Source of the DNA: Pseudomonas sp. N40(2020)
Lineage (GTDB): Bacteria; Pseudomonadota; Gammaproteobacteria; Pseudomonadales; Pseudomonadaceae
Length of the DNA stretch: 64,000 nucleotides
Assembly: GCF_014472415.1 (NCBI RefSeq)
Contig: NZ_JACSZV010000022.1
Span: 34,982-98,981, forward strand
Direction of reading: 5' to 3'
Under the pieces are notes generated by a model. The model was not told the origin of the DNA, made no database searches, and worked only from the letters and a program-made list of their open reading frames with translations. The translations under genes and the position numbers were made by a program. This document shows positions 19,550-27,644 of the stretch, in pieces. The first letter of the stretch is position 1. Each line of letters begins with the position of its first letter.

Positions 19550-20737
19550 GTGACAAAAAACGCAGTTTTCTCAGTTGAAGAGCTGGCCAAGGCAGACTTA
19601 GTTATTGACGCTCGATACTCCGGCAGTAGGAACGGAAATGCCAGTGATGACCCGCTTAATAAGATGCTAAAACTAAGCAATCAGGGCGGATTTAGGATAA
19701 GAGGTAAAAGAGGATCTCCTAATGTGATTGCTTTGCTATCAAGCATGGAGGATCTTGACTGGCCCGATGAACTCGACCTATCAACTGGGGTGTTCACCTG
19801 CTACGGTGATAACAAGAAGCCCGGGCGTAAACTGGACGAAACCCATCGCTATGGCAACAATCTTTTGGAGCTTATTTTCGAGCGGCAACACTCTGGCGAC
19901 AGGGCAGATATCCCACCCATTTTCGTTTTCACCAAAGCAGGAATCTATCGAGATGTAATTTTCAGGGGGCTTGCCGTTCCGGGTCGAATCGGAAGCACTC
20001 ACAACGATGATTTGGTAGCTGTGTGGCATGCCAGCAAAGGTCAGCGCTTTCAGAACTACAGGGCGACTTTCACAATTCTTGACTTGCCAGAGATTTCACG
20101 GGATTGGCTGACGGACATCATCAATGGCATGCGAGCAAGCGATAGCGAACACGCACCACTTGAGTGGATGAAATGGGTTCGCTCCGGGCAATACACTCCT
20201 CTGATTGCCAAGCGATCTCAGCCTATCCGCTCAAAAAAGGAACAGCTGCCATCTTCGAAAGAAGACATGAAAATGCTTTCGATCCTACACAAGCACTTCG
20301 AGTCAGATCCGTATGCATTTGAGGCATGCGCAGCACATCTCGTGAGGGTTTGTTTGCCTGATACGGTTGAACTCGATCTGACGAGGCGGTATCGCGATGG
20401 TGGTCGAGACGGTACGGGAAAACTCAGAATTGGAAGGCCAGAAACGTCAGTTCTAGTAGATTTTGCAATCGAAGCTAAATGCTACGGGATTGCTAACTCG
20501 GTAGGCGTTCGTGAAGTATCCAGGTTGATTTCTCGCCTACGGCACCGACAATTTGGCGTGATCATCACCACCTCCTGGCTTCATGACCAAGCCTACAAGG
20601 AGATAGTAGAAGACGGCCATCCCGTGATGATCCTTGCAGGAAGAGACATTGTTGAGCTTCTTCGCGAAACTGGACTTCAGGACAGCAATGCAGTGATGTC
20701 ATGGTTGAACATGAGCTTCCCTTTGACTGAGGTGTGA
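19550..20737 (+). CDS. Restriction endonuclease with AspBHI-like N-terminus and Mrr-like catalytic domain
   Basis: 395 residues, GTG start. The N-terminal part (about 10-130) carries the pattern FRIRGKRGSPNV, DWPDELD, TGVFTCYGDNKKPG and GNNLLELIF, which I recognise from the AspBHI family, whose N-terminal SRA-like domain reads 5-methylcytosine. The C-terminal part has a PD-(D/E)xK core: Asp287 in GGRDG and Glu308-Ala-Lys310 in FAIEAKCYG, followed by RLRHRQFGVIITTS, as in Mrr-type nucleases. It is translated directly before vsr (stop and start adjacent). Whether it cuts modified or unmodified DNA is not decidable from sequence. Composition is closer to the host than that of the three upstream genes. 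Confidence 0.82.
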   Translation: MTKNAVFSVEELAKADLVIDARYSGSRNGNASDDPLNKMLKLSNQGGFRIRGKRGSPNVIALLSSMEDLDWPDELDLSTGVFTCYGDNKKPGRKLDETHRYGNNLLELIFERQHSGDRADIPPIFVFTKAGIYRDVIFRGLAVPGRIGSTHNDDLVAVWHASKGQRFQNYRATFTILDLPEISRDWLTDIINGMRASDSEHAPLEWMKWVRSGQYTPLIAKRSQPIRSKKEQLPSSKEDMKMLSILHKHFESDPYAFEACAAHLVRVCLPDTVELDLTRRYRDGGRDGTGKLRIGRPETSVLVDFAIEAKCYGIANSVGVREVSRLISRLRHRQFGVIITTSWLHDQAYKEIVEDGHPVMILAGRDIVELLRETGLQDSNAVMSWLNMSFPLTEV

Positions 20738-21157
20738 ATGAGTGCAGACATAGTCACCCCCGAGCATCGCTCCAGGATCATGTCCAAAATCCGGGGAAAG
20801 AACACAAAGCCAGAAATGGTCGTGCGCTCACTATGTCACCAGATGGGGCTCCGATTCCGCCTGCACAGAAGAGACCTGCCGGGAACACCTGATCTGGTGT
20901 TCCCGAAATATCGCCTATGTATGTTCGTTCACGGCTGTTTTTGGCACCGACATCCCGAGTGTAAATATGCATATATGCCAAAAAGTAGGGTCGATTTTTG
21001 GCAAACCAAATTTACGAAAAATGTTGAAAGGGATCTCAATGCTCAACAGGCTCTGATCAGTCTGGGATGGCAGGTGGTAACGATCTGGGAGTGCCACACA
21101 AAAAACAGAGATCTCCTACGCGTTGAAATCCAAAAGGCATTCAACGTTGAAGCCTAA
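20738..21157 (+). CDS. vsr: Vsr-family very-short-patch-repair endonuclease
   Basis: 139 residues. Motifs match E. coli Vsr: RSRIMSKIRGKNTKPE, LPGTPDLVFP (metal-binding Asp), FVHGCFWHRH (zinc/catalytic His) and FWQTKFTKNVERD. Vsr nicks beside T:G mismatches that arise by deamination of 5-methylcytosine, so it typically accompanies a C5 methyltransferase. It starts at the base after the endonuclease stop codon. In this setting it supports the cytosine-methylation reading of the island. Confidence 0.93.
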   Translation: MSADIVTPEHRSRIMSKIRGKNTKPEMVVRSLCHQMGLRFRLHRRDLPGTPDLVFPKYRLCMFVHGCFWHRHPECKYAYMPKSRVDFWQTKFTKNVERDLNAQQALISLGWQVVTIWECHTKNRDLLRVEIQKAFNVEA

Positions 21158-21275
21158 GGACTACATACCTCTTCACCTCAAAATAGTTGGCGTTTTTGAA
21201 GGCTTGACCATGCAGCGCTGAGCCCCTAGGCTCACAACTCGGCGCCTAAGAAACGCCTTAAACCAGAGCGGTTCT

Positions 21276-21304
21276 CCGCACCCGACAGTCATGCGGCTTT
21301 TTTT
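21276..21304 (+). terminator. Terminator-like hairpin before the C4-like RNA
   Basis: CCGCA (21276-21280) pairs with TGCGG (21292-21296), followed by CTTTTTTTTC. It lies about 120 bp after vsr and before the structured segment at 21344, and may terminate the island transcript. Confidence 0.55.
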
Positions 21305-21343
21305 CGTCTGCGGTTTCTCTACGTCTGCGAAAAATCCCGTTAT

Positions 21344-21419
21344 GTCGGGAGTGGGCGAATACAAGACCCGAAAGGGGAATATGTCCGGCCCGTCTCTGGT
21401 GGGTTTCTTAGCTCCCGAC
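21344..21419 (+). ncRNA. C4-like antisense RNA upstream of an antirepressor gene
   Basis: GTCGGGAG (21344-21351) pairs perfectly with CTCCCGAC (21412-21419) and encloses about 60 nt with smaller hairpins (GGG at 21353 with CCC at 21367; CCCGAAAGGGG at 21367-21377). This closing helix plus the internal GGGCGAATACAAGACCC and CCCGAAAGGGG elements resembles the C4 antisense RNA of P1/P7-type phages, which represses translation of the downstream antirepressor. The gene that follows (BRO-N protein) fits that arrangement. Family assignment is from memory of the consensus; no covariance search was run. The rest of 21158-21546 shows no other confident gene. Confidence 0.6.
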
Positions 21420-21546
21420 ACCCTAACGAATGCCCTAAGAAAGCAGCCAGAGGTAAATGGAATGCCTGACTATCCAACCTTCATGATGAAGGTGAATCGC
21501 TGTACCCGAAGAACGCCCCCGTCGCTTCCGACTCCGGAGGCCTGCC

Positions 21547-22056
21547 ATGTCTGAACCACTTTTCCCGACTCGTTTCACCCGCAATAAAACCCACCTGCAC
21601 GCTCTTCTGGTTGAGAACCAGGCGTGGTTCTGCGTCCATGAGCTGGGCCGGCTGATGGGCAAACATCTTGATGAGCGCCAGCTGCGCAAACTCGACGCTG
21701 ATCAGCGCCAGATGATGTGCGTGGAGACCTATGGCGAAGCTGAGGAACATATGATGGTGAGTGAGTCCGGTGTGTATGCGCTGTTGATCTATCACTACTG
21801 TCCTGAGTATCGGCAGCTTCGTGAGTGGCTGACGCATCAGGTTGTGCCTGCGCTGCGTGATGCGCGTGCGACGCGCTCGGCGGAGCGTCCGACATTGAGT
21901 GTTTTGAGTTGGCCGCAGATGTCGCTGAGCACGCTGCACTGGCAGGATGAGCCGTGGATTCGGTTGCGGGATATGCCTTGTTTGTTGGCGGATGATCCGT
22001 TCAATCGTAAGGAGACTTGGTGGCGTAAGGCTTCGCGATTGCTGCGTGGTTACTGA
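21547..22056 (+). CDS. BRO-N domain phage antirepressor-like protein
   Basis: 169 residues. The N-terminal roughly 110 residues match the BRO-N/antirepressor fold: WFCVHELGRLMG, HMMVSESGVYALL and FREWL-like QLREWLTHQVVPALR. The C-terminal part (LSTLHWQDEPWIRLRDMP) is not recognised. The ATG has a CCGGAGG site 7 nt upstream. It sits beneath a C4-like leader, so it is probably a phage-derived immunity cassette retained in the chromosome rather than part of the restriction operon. The right border of the island is near here. Confidence 0.8.
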   Translation: MSEPLFPTRFTRNKTHLHALLVENQAWFCVHELGRLMGKHLDERQLRKLDADQRQMMCVETYGEAEEHMMVSESGVYALLIYHYCPEYRQLREWLTHQVVPALRDARATRSAERPTLSVLSWPQMSLSTLHWQDEPWIRLRDMPCLLADDPFNRKETWWRKASRLLRGY

Positions 22057-22066
22057 TGGTTTCAAG

Positions 22067-22100
22067 ATCCGCTGTTTGAGTTTCAAGCAGCGGATTTTTT
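22067..22100 (+). terminator. Terminator of the BRO-N gene
   Basis: ATCCGCTG (22067-22074) and CAGCGGAT (22088-22095) form an 8-bp stem followed by a T run. Confidence 0.85.
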
Positions 22101-22216
22101 GTGGCTCAAAATGCTTGGGGCAGCTTCGCTGCCCATCGGGGATAAATCCCCTCACCACAATTGAGATGTGTTGCTGCCGGGTGGGTGTATGGATTCGAGA
22201 TTGTTGATCCCACCAA

Positions 22217-22240
22217 TCGCCAGCAGGCTGGCTCCCACAG
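22217..22240. repeat. Single REP unit, family B
   Basis: TCGCCAGCAGGCTGGCTCCC followed by ACAG; the inverted partner is absent within 100 bp. Confidence 0.75.
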
Positions 22241-22329
22241 GTTTTGCATCATCCTGAAAACAATCAGTGCAACCCGCGCCGCCTCCCGCTATTAATACCC
22301 CTCCCCCACTCAAGGATCCGAGCCCCACC

Positions 22330-23316
22330 ATGAAATTCGATCTCGCCTATTGCCTCGGCCTCGACGACAAGTTGTCGATCTATGACGTTCGCGATCTCAA
22401 TTTCGATGAGACGGTGGCGTTCGATTCCGCCAAGGAACAGTTTCAGTGCCCCAACGATGCCTGTCGTTCGGCGTTCGATACGTCGAACGAGTTGGGCACG
22501 TTCAACGCCAAGAATGTGAATTACGTGCGCACGCCGCACTTCAAGAATCTGCCGGGTACGCGGCATGTGGCGGGGTGTCCGTATGTGAGTTTGAAGGCGT
22601 CGGCGTCTGGCGTTGAGACGGCGGATGGCGAGGGGGACGACGGGCGGGAGGAGCATTTTCCGTCGGAGTTGTTGCTGACGCGGCGTGAGTATGTGCGTAA
22701 GCCTGCCGCGCCTGCGGTGGCGGCGGATGTGTTGCGCGATGATCCGGTGCGGGCGGCGGCGGTGAGTGGTAAAGAGTCAGTGAGTCGTGAGACGGCGCCG
22801 GACAAGACCAGTGTGTTTGCGCATCCGGTGGAGTGTTTTGTGTCGAACTTCGCCGACAAGGAGTTGCTCAAGCGTATGCCGTTGAAGATCGGCGAGCATA
22901 CGGCGCCGTACAGTTCGTTCTTCAAGCCGATCAAGTTCTTGATGGACAACAAGGGGCTGATTTACTGGGGCCGGATCAAGAAGATCGAGGACTTCCACGG
23001 CGCCAGTTTTCGTATCGACTTCGAGGACAGGGTCTGGTGGAAGAAGCCTGAAGACAGCAAGAAGAAGCCGTATCCGGTGAGCGTCTATCTGAACAAAAAA
23101 CTGATCGACAACTACCGCAAGCGCAAGGCGTTTCTGGAAGAGATCAAGCAGGCGGTCGACAGTGATAAAGAGTTGTTCTGTTTCTTTTATGGCGTGACGC
23201 CGGAGTTGAAACAGGTGCCGGGCAAGAAGAACCCCGAAAAGCCTTTCGAGGTCTTCAATGCCGAAATCGAGAACCTGGATCACTTCATTATTCGTGAAGC
23301 GCCGGGTTTGGCGTGA
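22330..23316 (+). CDS. Hypothetical protein with Cys-rich N-terminal segment
   Basis: 328 residues from the ATG at 22330 (MKFDLAYCLGLDDKLSIYDV); a GTG at 22267 would add 21 proline-rich residues and is less likely. The N-terminal region has Cys pairs (QCPNDACRSAF, HVAGCPY) with spacing that could bind zinc. A low-complexity Ala/Glu/Ser linker spans about 105-170. The C-terminal part is soluble and Lys-rich (KIEDFHGASFRIDFED, VSVYLNKKLIDNYRKR). No family was recognised. It ends 3 bp from the convergent secreted protein gene. Confidence 0.7.
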   Translation: MKFDLAYCLGLDDKLSIYDVRDLNFDETVAFDSAKEQFQCPNDACRSAFDTSNELGTFNAKNVNYVRTPHFKNLPGTRHVAGCPYVSLKASASGVETADGEGDDGREEHFPSELLLTRREYVRKPAAPAVAADVLRDDPVRAAAVSGKESVSRETAPDKTSVFAHPVECFVSNFADKELLKRMPLKIGEHTAPYSSFFKPIKFLMDNKGLIYWGRIKKIEDFHGASFRIDFEDRVWWKKPEDSKKKPYPVSVYLNKKLIDNYRKRKAFLEEIKQAVDSDKELFCFFYGVTPELKQVPGKKNPEKPFEVFNAEIENLDHFIIREAPGLA

Positions 23317-23319
23317 CGG

Positions 23320-24510
23320 TCAGCCTTGGGGCAGTTGCAGTTTGACGGCGCCGGGGTGTTGTTTGATTAGCGAGTACGGCAAGACCGACCAGTCTGGTCT
23401 GTCGCAAGAGCGTTGCACGCGAGCGAAGTAGGCGCCCAGGTACAAGCCCTTCTCGGTGAAGAACCACGGCGAAGAACCCCAGATGCTTTCATCCGTGAAG
23501 TCGCAGTCGTCTTCTTGCGTCGGTTTCTTCATTTCTGTGGGGTACAGGGCGGTGAGTTGCTTGATCAGCCACGGCACCAACTCTTTGCTTTCATACTGAT
23601 AACGCGCGTCACTTTCGGCCTCGCTCAGAGGCTTGTCACCCAGGCTGTCGCGCTCGGCATGCAGAAGTGGCTTGCCCTCACCGACCCAAAGCACATCTTC
23701 GAGCAACAATGGGTGGCCGGTTTTAACGTCGATGTTGAGCGGGGAATCACCGAAGTCCGGATGCGCGCCGCCGCAGTAATAGCTGGTCGAGATGTTCAGG
23801 CTGACCACGGCTGGAGAGATCATTTTCGGTTCTGCCTGTTGCATGAACTCGACGTTTTCTCCGCCCTGAAGTTGGCAGCCGTGATAGCTGATGACTTCAA
23901 GCCAGAGTCTGCCCAGTAGTTGCTGGTTAACCCGCTGTTGATCATCTTTCGGCAGGCCGGATTCCACGCTGAACAGAGAGATCTTCGTTTCAGGCTCGGT
24001 CCACCATTGCAGGGTGTAACCCATGAAGTTTTCTTTCTTGGTGGGTTTGAGCTTCAGCCCTTGCAGGCGCAAGTATTCATACGCCTCGCCATTGGGTAGT
24101 GAGGCAATGACGGGCACGGCATTGGCAGGCAGCGCCGGAAGTTTGGCCTCGGTCAGGTTCACCTGCAGTTTTTTACCCTTCGGACTTTGCCACTCGCCCT
24201 GCCAGCCGTTGCCGGTTTCTTGCAGTTTCAAGGTCGGCAGCGGTTTGTCGTCGCCGTAGCGATTGTTGCCTTCGGTCAGTGTCAGCGTGTTGCCTTGCAA
24301 CGCACCGCTGAGGGGCAGGTCGCGATGGTATTTTTCGTAGAAGTAACGGCCGGTCACTTCGCCCGGCTGTTCGGTGTTCAACTCCACCACGATTGGGGTT
24401 TTGCCCAAAGTACCGGTGAAAACCTGCCGGCCATCTTCGGCGTGGGCGGTGGAAATCAGTGTGAACAGCGCAGCGGCGTAAGGCGCCAGGCGCAACAGTC
24501 CCTTGAGCAT
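23320..24510 (-). CDS. Secreted RsiV/DUF3298-like protein, paralogue 1
   Basis: 396 residues. Signal peptide (LKGLLRLAPYAAALFTLIS to AHA). The mature protein begins with a beta-rich repeat region (VFTGTLGKTPIVVELN, TGRYFYEKYHRDLPLSG). A C-terminal domain with YYCGGAHPDFGDSPLNIDV and LLEDVLWVGEGKPL recalls the DUF3298/RsiV lysozyme-binding-type fold. It is clearly paralogous to the next gene upstream (shared MGYTLQWW, EDVLWVG, QHPG). AAGGA lies 9 nt before the ATG. Probably periplasmic; the ligand is unknown. Confidence 0.75.
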   Translation of the reverse strand: MLKGLLRLAPYAAALFTLISTAHAEDGRQVFTGTLGKTPIVVELNTEQPGEVTGRYFYEKYHRDLPLSGALQGNTLTLTEGNNRYGDDKPLPTLKLQETGNGWQGEWQSPKGKKLQVNLTEAKLPALPANAVPVIASLPNGEAYEYLRLQGLKLKPTKKENFMGYTLQWWTEPETKISLFSVESGLPKDDQQRVNQQLLGRLWLEVISYHGCQLQGGENVEFMQQAEPKMISPAVVSLNISTSYYCGGAHPDFGDSPLNIDVKTGHPLLLEDVLWVGEGKPLLHAERDSLGDKPLSEAESDARYQYESKELVPWLIKQLTALYPTEMKKPTQEDDCDFTDESIWGSSPWFFTEKGLYLGAYFARVQRSCDRPDWSVLPYSLIKQHPGAVKLQLPQG

Positions 24511-24629
24511 GGATCAATCCTTGAAAGAGGGGTTGGCAGCGCCGAGGTCTCGCGACTGGCGCTGGAAAAATACGATGCGGATTATGGCGGGGATGCTTGC
24601 AGGAATCGAGGTTCTGTTTGCTCAGCGAG

Positions 24630-25769
24630 TCAGGGCAGTTGCAGCGCAACGCCGCCGGGATGCTGCCTGACCTGCTTATAGGGCAGGATGCCCCAATCGA
24701 CATATCCGCACACTGCCGCGCCATGCGGATACGTGGGCGTCAGCTTGATGCCTCTATCGGTGAAGTACCAGGAGGGAAATTGCCAAGGACTCTCCTCATC
24801 GTAGCCGCAGTCGTTTTCGCCTTCTGGCGTGAGGGTCATTTCTTTCGGGTACAGTTTCAACAGCTGTGCAACCAGCCACGGGGCAAACACTTTGGTGCGG
24901 TAGTGGTAGTAAGACCCGGACGAATCCTCGGGCTCATATTGTTGGTGCACTGGCTTGCCCTGCCCTACCCATAGAACATCCTCAAGGGTCAGCAACTTCC
25001 CTGTTTGGGCATCAAAGTTGAGCGATTCAATATCTTCATTTGGGTGCGCAGCGCCCTCGCAGTAAAATTCGTTGGAAATGCGCGCACTCATCAATGTCGG
25101 CGTCATCCAAAGCGGCTGACTGGATTGCGAATAACCACCCGAGCAGCTGTAGTAACCCGACACATATCCCCACAAACGCGCCATCAAATGCTGATTGATA
25201 AGCTCCCGCGCTTGAGGGGAATATCCCGATATCACTTCAAACAGCGAAGCCTGCGATTGCTCCTCGCTCCACCATTGCAGCGTGTAGCCCATGAAGGTTT
25301 CGGTTTTGCCCTTTTTCAGTTGCAGACCCTGTAATCGCAAATACTCGTACGGGTTCTTGTCATGAAGCTCGAACAGATACGGCAAGGCACCGGCGGGGAC
25401 GTCTGGAAGCGTGGCGCGCTGTAATTCCACCTTCAGGGTTTTACCGGCCGGGTTGCTCCACTCGCCGCTCCAACCATTGAGTTTGGGCTGCAAGCGTAAG
25501 GTCGGACGCGAATCGCCATCCATGGCCGCGCCTTCAATCATCACCAGTATGTCGCCCTCTTTGCTGACATCCAGCGCCAGGTCTGTGCGGTACTTTTTGT
25601 AGAAGTAACGACCCTCGCTGTAGCGAGAGTCCAGTTCCAGAACAATCGCAGCTTTGCCGAGAGTGCCGGTGTACACCTGCTTGCTTTCATCAGCCCATGT
25701 CCGGGTTGAGATCAATAAACTGGCGAGCATCAACATGCCGGAGAGACGCATCAGTGCGCGATACATCAT
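24630..25769 (-). CDS. Secreted RsiV/DUF3298-like protein, paralogue 2
   Basis: 379 residues. Signal peptide in MMYRALMRLSGMLMLASLL up to TWA. Same layout as the following gene: VYTGTLGKAAIVLEL, GRYFYKKYRTDLAL, MGYTLQWWSEEQ, EFYCEGAAHPNEDIESLNF and LEDVLWVGQGKP. The frame stays open to 26420, but that extension is antisense to the TSUP gene. The start is taken at the MM pair preceded by CAAGGACGAA. Tandem duplication with divergence is the simplest origin. Function unknown. Confidence 0.75.
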   Translation of the reverse strand: MMYRALMRLSGMLMLASLLISTRTWADESKQVYTGTLGKAAIVLELDSRYSEGRYFYKKYRTDLALDVSKEGDILVMIEGAAMDGDSRPTLRLQPKLNGWSGEWSNPAGKTLKVELQRATLPDVPAGALPYLFELHDKNPYEYLRLQGLQLKKGKTETFMGYTLQWWSEEQSQASLFEVISGYSPQARELINQHLMARLWGYVSGYYSCSGGYSQSSQPLWMTPTLMSARISNEFYCEGAAHPNEDIESLNFDAQTGKLLTLEDVLWVGQGKPVHQQYEPEDSSGSYYHYRTKVFAPWLVAQLLKLYPKEMTLTPEGENDCGYDEESPWQFPSWYFTDRGIKLTPTYPHGAAVCGYVDWGILPYKQVRQHPGGVALQLP

Positions 25770-25855
25770 TTCGTCCTTGAGTGAGCGGGCAGTTGCCCAG
25801 AGAAAACGTCGCGGATTATGTCGAGGTTGGGCTGGGGAATCGAGCGTCTTTGCCC

Positions 25856-26671
25856 TCAGCTCAAGCACATGCTGATCATCACCATCAGTAGCAGTCCGAT
25901 GTACACCCGGGCATGCACCCGATCCGGTATCCGCCCAATCCACGGCGTGGCCAGTCGAATCCCCAGCAACGACCCAACCGTCAGCACCGCAAACGCCAGC
26001 AGATCCACATAGCCGACAAACCATGCGCCCAGATCTGTCTCGCTGAATCCTGCCAGCGCCATGTAGGTCAGCGTTCCCGCCAATGCAACCGGCACACTCA
26101 GCGGATTGGCCATGGACGTCGCTTGGGACATGCTCAGTCCACAGCGACGCAGGAGCGGCACGGTCATGACGCTTCCTCCTACGCCAAGAAACGTCGCGAT
26201 GGCGCCGATGCCTACACCGCCGCCGGATGTTTCCGCCCTGCCCAGTCGGCGTGGGATGACAGTGGCCGATTGCGTGATAAATCCGCGCCGCAGCAGGCAG
26301 TCGATGATGGTTACCCCGAGGTAGGCGATGAAGGCGTAGCGGATGACTTCGCCACTGACCCACACCGCCGCGATTGCGCCGACGATTGCACCCAAACCGA
26401 TGAAGCCGCCGAGCGGCCACAGATAATGACGAACGAGATTCCCGGCGCGGCGGTGTTTGTCGGTGGCGATCAGGGCGTTGACGATCATCACGCAGGTCGA
26501 GGTGGCGACGGCAATGTGCATGGCCGATTGGCTGATGGGGTCGTCGGCGCCGTGACTGGCGGTGAGCATGCGATAGAGCAATGGCACGACGACGAAGCCG
26601 CCGCCGAAACCGAAGAGCACGGCTGTTATGCCGGTGAGGCAGCCGAAAAGGGTCAGGAGGAGATAGAACAT
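25856..26671 (-). CDS. TSUP-family (TauE/SafE) anion exporter
   Basis: 271 residues, about eight hydrophobic segments. The glycine-rich entry FGFGGGFVVVPLLY and its second-half counterpart FLGVGGSVMTVPLLR are the duplicated signature of the TauE/SafE family, which moves sulfite, sulfoacetate or other small anions across the inner membrane. The substrate is unknown. Divergent from an AraC regulator that probably controls it. Confidence 0.88.
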   Translation of the reverse strand: MFYLLLTLFGCLTGITAVLFGFGGGFVVVPLLYRMLTASHGADDPISQSAMHIAVATSTCVMIVNALIATDKHRRAGNLVRHYLWPLGGFIGLGAIVGAIAAVWVSGEVIRYAFIAYLGVTIIDCLLRRGFITQSATVIPRRLGRAETSGGGVGIGAIATFLGVGGSVMTVPLLRRCGLSMSQATSMANPLSVPVALAGTLTYMALAGFSETDLGAWFVGYVDLLAFAVLTVGSLLGIRLATPWIGRIPDRVHARVYIGLLLMVMISMCLS

Positions 26672-26783
26672 GATGCGTCGTCCGTTCGGGTGGAGCGGTC
26701 GACGATAGTGAGACTTGGCTTGGCCTGCTTCAGCAAGTCAGCCAATAATGTTTGCGTTTACGCCAACCACTCGGTGCCGCTCG

Positions 26784-27551
26784 ATGCGCAATGTTTCGAT
26801 CAATCTGCTGGATGACACGCCACGACCAGTGGTGGCGATCGGTACGGATTATTCCCACGGTCACCTGTTGCCGTTTCATACACATCGGCGCGCACAATTG
26901 CTATACGGCGCGACCGGGGTGATGCAGGTCAGCACCCATGACGGCAATTGGGTGGTGCCGCCGCAGCGGGCGGTGTGGATTCCGCCGGGGGTGGCGCATG
27001 AGGTGTTGATGCTGGGCGTAAGCACTCGCAGTGTGTACATCGAACCCGGGGCGGTGGATTTGGGTGAGCGCTGCCAAGTCATCAATGTCTCGCCGTTGAT
27101 GCGGCACTTGCTGATGGAAGCGGTGGAGGTGCCATTGGACTATGACCTGAGCGGTCGCGACGGCGCGCTGGTCGATCTGTTGCTGCATGAAGTTGTGCGC
27201 AGTGCTCCGCTGCCGCTGCACATTCCGTTGCCGTCTGACGGAAAGCTCCTCGCGTTGTGTCAGAACTTTCTGCATCAGCCGAACGCCCACCAGTCGCCGC
27301 AGCACTGGGCTGACCAGTTACACATAAGCTTGCGTACATTCAACAGAATGTTTCGGCAGCAAACCGGATTGAGCTTCAGCCAGTGGCGCCAGCAGGCTTG
27401 CGTGGTGCTGGCACTGGCGCGGCTGGCGGCGGGTGAAGCAGTGACGCGAATTGCCCTGGATTTCGGTTACGAGAGCCCGGCAGCGTTCTCGACGATGTTC
27501 CGGCGCACCCTCGGTCAGGCACCGTCCGTCTGGTTGGAGGCGGCGAATTAG
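26784..27551 (+). CDS. AraC-family regulator with N-terminal cupin
   Basis: About 255 residues from the ATG giving MRNVSINLLDD; ATGs at 26748 and a TTG at 26715 are alternatives because no clear Shine-Dalgarno is seen. The cupin part has HTHRRAQLLYG and VVPPQRAVWIPPGVAHE. The C-terminal 100 residues have AraC helices (WADQLHISLRTFNRMFRQQ, ALDFGYESPAAFSTMFRR). It is divergent from the TSUP exporter and is the likely local regulator. Confidence 0.85.
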   Translation: MRNVSINLLDDTPRPVVAIGTDYSHGHLLPFHTHRRAQLLYGATGVMQVSTHDGNWVVPPQRAVWIPPGVAHEVLMLGVSTRSVYIEPGAVDLGERCQVINVSPLMRHLLMEAVEVPLDYDLSGRDGALVDLLLHEVVRSAPLPLHIPLPSDGKLLALCQNFLHQPNAHQSPQHWADQLHISLRTFNRMFRQQTGLSFSQWRQQACVVLALARLAAGEAVTRIALDFGYESPAAFSTMFRRTLGQAPSVWLEAAN

Positions 27552-27644
27552 GGCAAATCAAAAAATGCGTTTGATCCCGGCCGAAAAAAACTGTACAAAA
27601 AAACAGTACATTTTCAATCAGCACTCTTGAGCCCGGAGCACACC

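Larger units (their letters stand above)
14951..21157 (+). other. Candidate restriction/anti-phage island, five same-strand genes
   Basis: The segment between the nrdB terminator and the C4/antirepressor element carries a cytosine methyltransferase, a dual-GHKL ATPase, a receiver-domain protein, an AspBHI-like endonuclease and Vsr. It is visibly AT-richer than its neighbours, most strongly from about 14,770 to 19,400, with codon use unlike the host genes, which suggests acquisition by transfer. No integrase, tRNA or clear direct repeats were found at its edges. A hairpin at 19404-19425 may divide it into two transcription units. Confidence 0.75.

Noticed and set aside
21291..21554. An 87-residue frame overlapping the C4-like RNA and the antirepressor start
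   Set aside because: It starts inside the terminator hairpin and covers the structured RNA. It resembles the icd/ash-type leader frames of C4 loci, but I cannot show it is translated.
25770..26420. N-terminal extension of the second RsiV-like protein
   Set aside because: The open frame upstream of 25769 is antisense to the TSUP gene and would remove the signal peptide from the N-terminus.
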